Source: Mya arenaria (Eukaryota; Mollusca; Bivalvia; Myida; Myidae). Taken from it: a stretch of 64,000 nt of DNA. The notes under the pieces were generated by a model. The model did not search any database and had not been told where the DNA came from. It saw nothing but the letters and a program-made list of their open reading frames with translations. The stretch is from NCBI RefSeq assembly GCF_026914265.1, contig NC_069123.1, positions 32,100,678-32,164,677 of the forward strand, given 5' to 3'. How positions within the stretch are numbered: position 1 is the stretch's first letter; every line of letters starts with the position of its first letter. Both the position numbers and the translations under genes were made by a program. Of this stretch, positions 1 through 11,700 are shown piece by piece.

Positions 1-211
1 TTTATACCGAGCACGTAAAAGAACCAATGGGTCTCTTTGAAAAACAGTGCTAGGGTATCGCACCCGGACTTCCTTGTATCCCACCACTTTCTCTTCCGCG
101 TGCTGTCCCTTCAGCAATAACAAAAGGACCCCGTTGGAAATAAGTCCTTGCACTTTCACGGAGAGCAGGGGGTGAATTTAACATTCCGGTATGTAGTATG
201 TTTGTTGTTTG

Positions 212-640
212 CATTCGGAGCTCCTCGGCCATTTTATTGAAAACAACCTCGGATGTATGTGGACGGTTTACAAACTCAAAAACATTCGGAACTCCTCGGC
301 CATTTGTTTTTAAAAAATGGCCGAGGAGCTCCGAATGACTCAAAAAGTGGTACGTTTAAGTCCGCTGCAAGTAGATCGCGTAGTAATTTTATTTAGCAGT
401 TAAACTTTGTGACTTAACTCTTGGGATTCGTAATTATGTCTGCAATAATACAATTCAATGGCAATCAATTTAATCTTACATCAATAAATACAACTCTGAA
501 ACATTACATTTAATTAATGATATAATTCAAAATTTTACGAACTACTTCAACTGATCATGGACCTTTATAGGTCCGTGAACTGATGTACCTGCATACATCC
601 GAGGTTGTTTTTGAAAAAAATGGCCGAGGAGTTCCGAATG
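212..640. mobile_element. MULE-like MITE with 9-bp target duplication (contains a nested copy)
   Basis: Inverted ends CATTCGGAGCTCCTCGGCCA ... TGGCCGAGGAGTTCCGAATG, flanked by TGTTGTTTG at 203-211 and TGTTGTTTA at 641-649. Inner motif ACCTCGGATGTATG and its complement. A 9-bp target site fits the Mutator superfamily. No transposase. Confidence 0.8.
283..337. mobile_element. Minimal 55-bp MULE-like MITE nested in the 212-640 element
   Basis: Nothing but the two inverted ends, a near-perfect palindrome (CATTCGGAACTCCTCGGCCA ... TGGCCGAGGAGCTCCGAATG), flanked by perfect 9-bp repeats ACTCAAAAA (274-282 and 338-346). Confidence 0.8.
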
Positions 641-723
641 TGTTGTTTATCGTCCACGGAATGGAACTACTTTATCAGCGGCCGAATCATGCGGTTGTCA
701 AACATGTAAATAACCGTTGACCA

Positions 724-830
724 CATCACCGATAGACTGTGGTAATACCCACTAGGCTATTATAGGTTCCGTATTATAGGTTCCGATAGACTGTGGTAAA
801 TACCCACTAAGCTATTATAGGTTCCGTTTC
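724..830. repeat. Short tandem duplication
   Basis: GATAGACTGTGGTAA...TACCCACTA(G/A)GCTATTATAGGTTCCG occurs twice with a short extra TATTATAGGTTCCG between. Non-coding. Confidence 0.7.
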
Positions 831-972
831 TGCGAAAAGTATATGTGAACAATTAGCCAACAATATATGTGGTCACATATGTGTTAAACTATACGAATAT
901 TCATAATTGTAAAAAACGAAGGATCAATACATGTGAATGAAACGTGAACTCGAAAATGTGTGCAAATAAGAG

Positions 973-1216
973 TACTGTAAATTGCGATAACTTGAACAGG
1001 GGACAACTCGAGACCTGCGGATTGGTCGAGGACGTGGCTAAGTGCAGACCTTTATTCCCATTATTTTCATGTTAAATATGCTTGACTTAAAATTTTGAAA
1101 ACAAGGCATTTATTAAAGGACCCAATTGGAAACTCACAGGGATAACTCGAGACATCGGTTAACTCGAGGTTTAAGGTCGGGCCATGACATGCTCGAGTTA
1201 TCGCAGATTTACTGTT
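973..1216. mobile_element. Palindromic MITE with CTCGAGTTATCGC ends
   Basis: Left TACTGTAAATTGCGATAACT, right GAGTTATCGCAGATTTACTG, in inverted orientation; internal AACTCGAG repeats. TSD not resolved. Confidence 0.5.
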
Positions 1217-2116
1217 TACACTTTTTTTGTAATGTAAGGCCTCCAGCTCATAATAAAGTTCTTCATACATAATAATTGATAAAACATATTATCTAAGAAA
1301 TGGAAACAGTTTTAATACAGTTTATTCAAACACTATATATATTAAGTAATTGTTAACAAACATAATATACATATACATGCACCTGTTACCAAACAATCAC
1401 AGTTTCATCATTCACGGAACGATGGGTGCCTATTTACCACACTGGTACCGGATTTTCAAACTAAAAGTCTTATTTTTGAAAAAAAATAAAATCGTATACT
1501 TCCAAACCGAATAATTTTGTGAATATATAGACAAAACAAAACAAAGTTCATATTTATGAAAACAAATGGTTTTCAATGCATTTTTACACTTTTGGCCTCG
1601 CAATTGAAGTTTGGAATTTTAATATACGACGATTCTTTTTTTTAATTCAGTTGGAAAATTCGGTGCCAGTGGTATACCCTTTGTTTATTTTAAACATATA
1701 AGCTTAAGACTAGATATTTGCAACATGTACTGATGTATATTGATACTTGTAAGCTTTACAAATACAAACACAAATGATATAAAGAACATACAACAAAACT
1801 TAACAAAAGAGGCAGTGCATTGCATGGTAATTTGAATCAGGCTGATAAGCCTAGTGATATATATACATGCATTCTGGGAGCTGTCAAATGTATCTCTTAC
1901 AGATGCATTGGAAGCTATTGATTCGATATTGACCATAAAACAATGTATTTTTGTGAAACGGACTTACAAGTACGCCTTAATGAAAAACAACAACAACACA
2001 CACTTACACAAGAAAAAAGAGCGTTGCAGACATATACAAGTCCTCCTCTATTGGTAAAGAAACATGAATATTGTACCCATGTTACTTATGCGTAAAAATG
2101 TTTCCTTATATACTCC

Positions 2117-2142
2117 CCCCCCCCCCACACACACACACATCC
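2117..2142. repeat. C-tract and (AC)n microsatellite
   Basis: A run of C followed by ACACACACACACA. Confidence 0.85.
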
Positions 2143-2365
2143 TTATCCTTTTTATTGCTTTCTGAAATATTTATTTTTATCATTTGTTCGATTTTGAAAT
2201 GAAGTGTTGTTTTCGTCTTACAAAAAAATCCAATAATGCAAATACTGAATTTATAGATGTTCTTAACCATTTATAGTTTTTGGTAACAGAATTTTTTCAT
2301 GGAACAATTTAGCAAATAAAAAAATATTTACCGACCTACCTACCCTATTTATTTATTTTTACCTT

Positions 2366-2379
2366 GGGTGTGTGTGCGA

Positions 2380-2414
<35 letters not shown>

Positions 2415-2432
2415 TGTGTGAGAGAGAGAAAG
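2366..2432. repeat. (GCGT)n microsatellite
   Basis: About nine GCGT units followed by GTGTGAGAGAGAGA. The open frame across it (VRACVRACVRA...) is a repeat artefact. Confidence 0.88.
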
Positions 2433-3475
2433 AGCGTGAAACCGGAAACAAATCTACATCATTTTTTACGCCTTACCATAAAATGTTATTGTAAGTGGTT
2501 AAAAGGGATACAACTAAAAATTTTCAAACAAAACGCAACTTGTATGTGTTAGACAGCAACTATGCAATGCAAACGTAAATGGTAAATTGACAAGATTCCG
2601 AGTAAGTATTTGTACATAAAAACGAACTAATAAGTACGCCGAACGTTATCTTGAGTCGGTAATGAATAAGGTTTTTGATATGATATCTGTTAATGGCGAA
2701 TATATTAATACTTTGAAAGACAAAGATTATTTTGAATGAGCTTACATTTGCTTTTTCATTTACACAGGTGAACATGTTTACAACGAATTTTCAGATAAAA
2801 GCTGTAGTAAGAATATCATATGATAGTTACTTACAACAATGATATACAATGTTCAGAAATTCACAAAAGCTACAGGAAAGTAAAAGGTTCTCCACAGTTT
2901 TGCATTTGAACAAATATTTTATTTGTATCATTAGCAATTAAGTAGTTAAGTGATATTCTTAAGCAACATTTAACATATAACATAACCTTAATCTTGAGGA
3001 AATAATATGAATAAATATAAAACAAGAAGATAGAAAGTGTCATAATTGTCATAGGAATGAAAATGAATATCACGTTTTGTTAGCGAGGATGTATTAAAGT
3101 GACTTACATACACACTAAATACCCAGATATCAAAATTATATAAACTCGCCAAATATGAAAAAATAACAACTTTTTTGGTGACTATGATAAACTATTAAAT
3201 AATATTGCTCCTTATTCTTCATTTACTACAGAATAAAGAAAATAATGATTGTCTTAACGCTAAAAAAAATTCTAAACATGATTTTATAGTTGTGTCATAT
3301 CTATATTGTACTCGATTTATATTGTTATAATAATGATGGTTGAACTACTGAGATAGAAATTATTTTTTTCAAAATATTCGAATTTTTAACTTCATATATA
3401 TCGATGTGTAAGTTGCCTTGGCCAAAATAGATGTTGACGTGTAATCATTGACTTACATACGAGCGTTGTCATATA

Positions 3476-3624
3476 CAGTCAAAATTCGTTATGTCGAAGT
3501 CGTATGGACCTAACGGGAGATAACGAACATTCGATATAACCGAAAAACAATCTAAGTATAACCGAAAAGTTCGACATATCCAGACAATCGAGATAACATA
3601 GTTCGACATAGCGAGTTTCGACTG
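3476..3624. mobile_element. pogo-like palindromic MITE
   Basis: Ends CAGTCAAAATTCGTTATGTC ... GACATAGCGAGTTTCGACTG; TA precedes the left end. The TTCGATATAACCGAAAA inner repeats are typical of this widespread type. Confidence 0.65.
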
Positions 3625-3949
3625 TTTATGCAATGCTCTTGTTTATTAGTGTACCATTTTGGCATACACAGCTATAGAAGTGAGACGCTTACGTCATAAA
3701 ATAATCAGACAAATGAGTTCTCACACAAACCATAACCTAACCAAATGACATCTGGTATGTTATTTTCTAGCTGAATATTACAATAAAACTTTGTGTTTAC
3801 TCAGGTGAAGATTCGTATTAAATGATGGGAGTAGTCTTTAATTGTTTTGATCAATTTTCATTTTGATGCCGGCAACACAAACACCATTGTAATACATAAG
3901 AAATGTGCAAACCAACTAATAAATCCATGATCTTTGGTCGAACTATTCA

Positions 3950-4775
3950 AGTAAATTAATCCGTTCTGAAAGCTACAATCTTTGGTCGAACTATTATAGA
4001 AAATGAATCAGTTCTGGAAGCAACCATCTTTGGTAGAATTATTATAGTAAATGAATCAGTTCTGGAAGCAACCATCTTTGGTAGAATTATTATAGTAAAT
4101 GAATCAGTTCTGGAAGCAACCATCTTTGGTAGAATTATTATAGTAAATGAATCAGTTCTGGAAGCAACCATCTTTGGTAGAACTATTATAGTAAATGAAT
4201 CAGTTCTGGAAGCAACCATCTTTGGTAGAACTATTATAGTAAATGAATCAGTTCTGGAAGCAACCATCTTTGGTAGAATTATTATAGTAAATGAATCAGT
4301 TCTGGAAGCAACCATCTTTGGTAGAATTATTATAGTAAATGAATCAGTTCTGGAAGCAACCATCTTTGGTAGAATTATTATAGTAAATGAATCAGTTCTG
4401 GAAGCAACCATCTTTGGTAGAATTATTATAGTAAATGAATCAGTTCTGGAAGCAACCATCTTTGGTAGAATTATTATAGTAAATAAATAAGTTCTGGAAG
4501 CAACCATCTTTGGTAGAACTATTATAGTAAATGAATCAGTTCTGGAAGCAACCATCTTTGGTAGAATTATTATAGTAAATGAATCAGTTCTGGAAGCAAC
4601 CATCTTTGGTAGAATTATTATAGTAAATGAATCAGTTCTGGAAGCAACCATCTTTGGTAGAACTATTATAGTAAATGAATCAGTTCTGGAAGCAACCATC
4701 TTTGGTAGAATTATTATAGTAAATGAATCAGTTCTGGAAGCAACCATCTTTGGTAGAATTATTATAGTAAATGAA
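3950..4775. repeat. 48-bp minisatellite, open on the minus strand
   Basis: About 17 copies of a 48-bp unit containing TTCTGGAAGCAACCATCTTT and TAGAATTATTATAG. On the minus strand the frame MVASRTDSFTIIILPK repeats without a stop for 263 codons (4747-3956). There is no evident promoter, signal peptide or homology, so I treat it as a repeat rather than a gene. Confidence 0.9.
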
Positions 4776-5260
4776 TAAGTTCTGCTAAATGTATCAGTTC
4801 TTCTGAACTTGGATCCATTTGAGTCGATATGAAGTAAACAGAATCAAATAAGAATCTATCAGACATTGTCACACAATGCAATCGTAAATAAACAGTTAAC
4901 ACATCTGAACACGACATTCTTGCATCACAATTAATTGGCTGTCAATAATATATCCATAAACATTTTATAATACAAGTTTAAAAGAAGTATGTTTGTTTAC
5001 AAAATTCCAATTCGTTAATGCCATTCCTTTATCTACCATAAGGCCCAAAAATGTCTTTGTTTCCACAAAAACCTCCAAAAAATAGGTTAGGTAGGTAGGC
5101 ATATCTTTCTTATTTCTTTTTTTTGAGAAACGAGCTTTTGTACCGAACCGACCTATATCGGGGTATATCACTATTGCAGCAAGTTTTGAATACAAAATGT
5201 AAAGAATAAAATATAAAAAGTATAATATATATTAACATGTTCACTAATATAATTCGTTTA

Positions 5261-5435
5261 CAGTAGAACCCCGTTGACTAGAACTCGCTTGGCTCGAACT
5301 CCTCGTTGGCTCGAACTGGATATAAAGAACCGGTTTCTTTACACTGAATGTCAGCATTTCCGCTTGGCTCGAATTTTCCGAGGCTCGAGGTATTTTCGCC
5401 GGTCCCTGGGAATTCGAGCGAACGGGGTTCGACTG
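5261..5435. mobile_element. pogo-like MITE with TA flanks, 3' flank of the p55-like gene
   Basis: Ends CAGTAGAACCCCGTTGACTA ... GCGAACGGGGTTCGACTG, flanked by TA. Internal GGCTCGAACT repeats. 140 bp downstream of the p55-like stop codon. Confidence 0.72.
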
Positions 5436-5576
5436 TATTTAGAAAATTACTGAAAAAAATCATCATTTCGGTCAAAACGAAAAAAAAAGTGTAGGGCCGG
5501 AATTAAAAGAAAATAGGGTTCGTCGGGTTAGTGGGAACAAAGATAGTTTTACGCCTAAGGTACACACATTATTTAT

Positions 5577-5799
5577 CTACCCATATATTGGCTCAGCTTC
5601 GTAATATTTAAATGAATCTGCTCGCTTATACGGATACTTCAATGGAATTCTCAAATTGCTATAAAATTCAGATAATGGGGTTTCTTCATATTGAAGGACG
5701 AGGTCCATTAGAGATGGGTGCACAAGCTTTTCTTTGACTAAACCGAACCCAAGTTCTTTACTGAAGTGTATCTTGATATGCGACACATTGTTCTCGTAT
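5577..5799 (-). CDS. p55-like exon 5: C-terminal half of cSH2 and stop
   Basis: The acceptor CATTTTCAG completes Val, followed by [12 protein letters not shown], then [19 protein letters not shown], matching the GYGFAEPYNLYSSLKEL part of vertebrate cSH2, and ending EAEPIYG with TAG at 5579-5577. The tail past the SH2 is about ten residues and includes acidic and tyrosine residues. Confidence 0.9.
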
Positions 5800-8700
5800 C
5801 TGAAAATGAAAACAAAATATCGGGTCAGTGTACTAATACTAGTGTTTGCAAAGCATCGAATGCCCGTGGCTTCAATAAGAAAATTTCCAATCTCACACGC
5901 AGTGATCTCCTCTGGCAAGCAAAATCCTAGATATATGCCACCATGAGCTGGTATAGTAAATGTTGTTGTTTTTCCGATCTCCTTCTGGGATAGCATTTTT
6001 TTCAAATTTCAAATATACAAGGTGCTTCGAGGTTAAAATAAAAAAATAAATAAAAAAGAGGATAATTTACAGTCTTTACCGATATGATATTTTATGTATC
6101 TATGGTCACGTGATTTGCATGGTGACAATGATTACTGTATTCTAAGGCAAGTAATACTGCGTGGAGTTTGGTGAATTCCGAATTCATTGCAATTTCTAGG
6201 GCCTGTCAATCAACTTTTTTTGGAGATTTGGCGTCTCCTTGTACACTTGGAACTAATGCACCAGTCAATTGAAGCCATGCCCCCCCCCCCCGGTTAAAAT
6301 CCCCGCTATGCGAGGGCGAACTGCTGGTAAAATCCCCGCCAAATGCCCCCGCACCCTAGGGACCCTAGGTAAGGCCCATTTCCTGATATATTTGGCGCGA
6401 AGGCAAAACCACCGCATTCACCCGGCACTGCGGTGCCACCTGGAAGGTAAAAACACGGTCCATTTCTCTTTCACTTAAATCGAAGCGCAAGAACGACGGA
6501 CGAAATGCATGATATATTTTTTAAAACCGAGTATAATTCGTGGGCAAACAGATGCGAACTCGGCGCGACTCTTAAAGCTGCACTCTCACATATTTACCGT
6601 TTTTCCAATTTTTTTTTTTTTTTTGTCTTGGAATAAGAAAAAATTGCGTAAATATCTGCTAACCAGTGATGAAAGACTGCTGACAAAAATCTTAGTTTAA
6701 ACACTCCTGATGATTTGAAACTCGTTTAAATTACGTATTTTGACAACGAGTAAAACGCTTAAAAGGTATATATAAACAGTATACACATTGTTTTCGGTCT
6801 TGATTGTTTTTTTTTATGTAATAAGGTACTGTTTTAGTTTTCTGCTTTGCGTTGAGACCTAATTGAAAACTTGATTTCGGGTCGTTCTGAAGTGCTGACC
6901 AATTCGCTGACGATATAGAAATAGAGAAATACTGCTGACCAATTGCTGACCATATAGATAAAGAATGAAATGAAAAGTTATTTTAGGTTTCATTATGTAC
7001 TATTACTTTGTTAAATATTAATGTCAAAAGGATAATTTATTTAAGTTGATATGTTTTTTATGCTTTACAAAAATGTTTATTTGAAAGCCACACGCAAACT
7101 GGCTTACTTCGTTAAAGGTCGATTATTTTAGTCTAAGCGAATGTTGTTCTCAAGTACTCAGTTCTTGTTGGTCGTAAATATTGACGCCTCGCAAAAATAA
7201 AACAATACAACCGTGACATATCGCTTCGTTACCTTTTTAGAGGTGAAAACATTTCTGTATTGAAAAATTACACGTGTTTAGTCAAACATTGGAATATTCT
7301 GTAATACTGTGCATGGCCAAGTTATGATATTCTTTAAAAAAAATGCATTGACTCAGGAATTACCGAACAGTGGTTAAACCAAAAATAAGCTCTATTAAGT
7401 GTCGAACATTCAAACCATTCAGAGACTTGTCATCCCGCTAGTTTATCACGGCCGGGTATCTTTTAGAGATACTTCTTGCCATCTTTAACGAAGTACTTAC
7501 CGCAATGCAAAGCAAACATACACATCACATTTTTTAGAATCTGGAAGAACGCGGTGTGGGGAGTTAAAATCGCTCATTTAACTCGCGAAACTTATGAAAG
7601 TTATTCATTTCATAACGCGATCCATTCGGAGAACCTCGTCATTTTTCCACCGAAAACGATCCGAACACATTGACCATTATCCATGGAAAACAACCTCGGA
7701 TGTATGCCGGTATATCAGAGGAAGTAGTTTGTAAAATTTGAAATAAAAGCATTTGTTATTTCTTGTGTTTGAACGAGTATTTCCAATTACTTCAATTACT
7801 TTAATAATTAAAATTTATTCTGGCAGTGAGATTTATTATTACATACATAATTAAGATTCCCAAGAGAAACTTCCTAAGGTTTTACTGCTATGTTGAAATC
7901 ACTACGCGATCTACTTACAGCGTAGTTAAATGTAAAGAATTCTGACATCGTTAACCATCCATATACATCTCAGGTTGTTTTCGATGGAAAATGGCAGAGG
8001 TGTTGCGATTCGGAACGTGATCTGTCTGGGTAAAATTCGATACGACGAGTTAAAAGCGCGGTCTTACCGGATGATTTTGCATTAAAACATAGTTAAAGTA
8101 TTTGTAACATATCGGACTGGCCCTAAAAGAGAGGTAACAGTACAATAAATAAAAACATTTGACTTCACTTACACAATAGAAAGCGCATATTTTTCGCCAT
8201 CGTCGGAGGCAGTTTTCCGTATAAGAAAGGTGCCGTTTTCTGGCGGTTTCCGGTATTCGTACTCGGAAATAAGGAGGCGCTGGGCTTCCGCACGATCGCA
8301 CTCGACTAACCAGGTCTCCTCAACACAATGGGGAAGGATAAACGTCTCCACAAGCCATCTATAGGTTGGAAGGAAACAGAGAGGGATAACAGTTATCAAT
8401 AGGCACAGAAAAGATAACTTCAAAATGTCAGATGTTAGATTCACTGCTCTGGTCGACCAATTTAGAGGACCCGGTATAAAACACAAATAATTCATTATAT
8501 ATATATATATATATATCAAGACCGTTTTAATTTAACCGGATGTAAATATCAGACAAAAATCGGACTCAAATATGTCGGGTTTGGTGCTATATTTGTTATT
8601 TCGGATATGTCGAATGTTCGTTATCACGAATTATTTAACGAGGTCCCGACGACTTCCACATAACGAGTTGCGACTGTATATAGAGATTGTAAGATTGGTC

Positions 8701-11700
8701 TTGTGGTATAGGTGTCCGCCACTCCCCCATAGGTTGTGGGATCGATCACTAGGGGTAGTATTTTCGCATGGCCTTTCAAAAAGGACATCAGGCTCCAATA
8801 TCACGAAAATACTTAACCCAAATCGTAATCTCATTCTCAACTCATTTTACCACATAGCATCAAAAGATCCTGAAAATAATACATGTTTTTTTGCACATTT
8901 TTAAACCACATTATATCATTGAATATGTTGATTAAAAACTTTGGTCAAAATTCCAAGGGAAAACTATTTTACAGCCCAAAATGTACTTGGGTACATTTTA
9001 TTGCCTTTTAACATATACTCTAGAATTAATTTTCTTTGAATTATTGTCAATAGACAAAATCTTTTTATTAACACATTCTATGAGAAAGTAAGCTTTTAAA
9101 AGGTATAAAAATGGTAAGAATTTTAATCTATGCTTTCATGCGGTAAAATGAATTCAGATTGGGATTTGATTTGAGTTTTTTGTGATATTGGGGCCTGAAC
9201 TGGTTTTTGCCCAGGAACAAGATATCACCCCCGTCCTTCAGACTTACAGACAGACAGAATTTGTACACTGACATCGTCAATATACACGTTCAATGAAACA
9301 ATGGGCAGTTTTTGCCGCTTTCGTTTTATTACCGGAATTTGATTAGGTGATTAGTTTCCTCAAACACTTCGACAAACCTATTTCTAAAATAATGTTTAGG
9401 CAGTGCTCCATTTAATAGGCGGTGTTTTTATGAAAAGGTTTGTCGAAATGTTTAAGAAAGTAAACCCTCAATCAAACTCTGGTAAAAGACCGAAAGCGGG
9501 GCTCTGTAGGCGTCATAGACTGCGCTATTTTTCATTTAAAATGGTGAAGAAATAGTAAAGTTATCTTTGTTTAAAGTCTTCACTCGAAGCAAAATATTGC
9601 CTTCCGACGTAGCATTTATGACCATTCGGAACTCCACGGCCATTTTTATCGAAAACAACCTCGGATGTATATATATGGACGGTTTAAATACTCAGAAATC
9701 GGTATGCTCGCTGCAGGTAGATCGAGTAGTACTCAGGCGCGTAGGACCGCGAATATTTGATACCGATTTTCTTAATAATCGTATTTTAAAAAAAGGTACA
9801 CTCATATAGATCAATACCAGTCTGACACGATATTGAGTAAACAGGTCACCAGGTCATAATTAAACCTGTGACCATCTAGCTATTTGTCCTGTGACACCAT
9901 ACCGTGAAAACAGTCGGCGGATTATCAAAGACGGGTAAGTGGAAGAAGAGGCAATACAATTATTATTTGCATCGTTTTTGACCTTTCAAAGACTGTAGTT
10001 CATTGTGATGATTGGAATTACTCGTTAAAATAGAAATGTCATTAAATAGCCAGCAATATGTTACTATGTAATTTCAAACTCGCCACATTAAAGTTTGACT
10101 TTAAAATAGACTTTCCAAATGACCCTAAAGTTTCAATTTTTCAAAGAGATCTTTTGTCACTAGAAAAAATGAACACATGGCTTTTAACTCGAAATGGTTC
10201 AAAAGTCACTCGTGGTTTCACTATAAACAGGTTAACTGTGCTAATTTGTTATTTAGCATACATTGTGAGACTGCAAATATGAACACATGCTACTAAACGA
10301 TTATGGTTTTATATCCATCAACTATTTTAACCGAAAAAGGTTTAAATAAAAACATTAAAATAAAACCTGAACTCACTGGAAATTCTTGAAGTCTTTCAAT
10401 GCTTAAAATTAAAAAAAAAACATTTTGAAGGTAAGGAACATCCCTCCCGTGCCAACCCCTTCCGCGGCCCCAGAGTCAATTTCCTTCCTACGCGCCTGGT
10501 ACTTCAATTTAGCAGTTAAACTTAATGACCTTACTCTTGGTAATCTTCATTATGTTTGCAATAATACACTTCACTGACAATCAATTTAAACTTAGATCTA
10601 CACATACACGCTTAAACACTACATTTAATCAATAATATAATTTATTTTTTTACGAGCTACTTCTACTGATGTACCGGCATACATCCGAGTTTGTTTTCGA
10701 TAAAAATGGCCGAGGAGTTCCGAATGCATTTATGACGTAATTTATCACGTGGTATACACACTCTGTAACAGTTACCTTTGTCGGTGGACTTTGTCTTTCT
10801 CGAGGGCAACAACTCGCTGTTTCTGCTCCGCAATGTCCGCTCCGACGCTCCGTATATCCTGCAGGAGACTGATGTCATTGTTTTCCAGGGAGTCACGACA
10901 GTCCTGGATCTCTTTCAACCGATCCATCAGCGCCGTAAAGTTGTCTCGGACCCTGGAAGAGATGTTTGGTTTACGCTATTTAAGCAACTCGCACATCTAC
11001 ATTAACGAATTAGTCCGCCCGGTTAGCTCAGTCGGTAGAGCGTTGGACTGTTAATCGGACAACCCAGGTTCGATTCCCGGGCGGACCAGGTCACTTCTGT
11101 TGTGATTGGTTATGAAATCCTTTCTACGACCATTCCCACTGTACCACTGCTCCTGGCATGTACAGAAGTTGTCAGTTCCTTGCAGAAGTGAAGGCACCTA
11201 GTACTGGTTCACCACCCAGGATAGGTGTGCGGTGGTTGAACTGTCACTCTGGGACCCTTCAATGTGCTCACGCCGGGACCCGGAGTATAAACTACTAACA
11301 CCACCACCACATTAACGAATCTAGAGTTCTTAGATAAGTTACAAAGCTACTTGTTGGAAATAGTTTCGAAAACAGTTTGACAATGACCCAATCTGTCGCG
11401 AAAAATTGCATCGCGAAATTCCTATAAATGCATGTTGTACTTAGTAAACATTAAACTGCCGATGTATGGGTATATACATAATTATATACTGGTATGTATA
11501 TATTTAAATAGCATTATAAATAAAGCTCCATGTCTTGATATACCGACAAACTAACATGAATTGTGTGTGAATTATAAAAAGAGACGCTGGCCTTTTTTGG
11601 TATACCAACAAACATGAAGTAGGTGAAGCTCTCTGTGATTGACATGTGCCTCTTCAATATGATACATAATTCTACAGTTAAGTTAAAGGCAGTTTGACAA

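Larger units (their letters stand above)
650..3949. other. AT-rich intergenic stretch
   Basis: Apart from the small repeats listed separately, no exon-like block with splice borders and no conserved protein was seen on either strand. Confidence 0.5.
5800..8172 (-). other. Intron 4 of the p55-like gene
   Basis: Holds a C-rich block at 6270-6450 (a C-tract, ATCCCCGC repeats), the truncated TTAA-type MITE and a MULE-like MITE. No extra exon is needed, since exons 4 and 5 join in frame. Confidence 0.8.

Noticed and set aside
11018-11088. tRNA-Asn (GTT) gene
   Set aside because: The cloverleaf-like sequence is the head of a SINE with target-site repeats and a 3' tail, and the anticodon stem has a mismatch.
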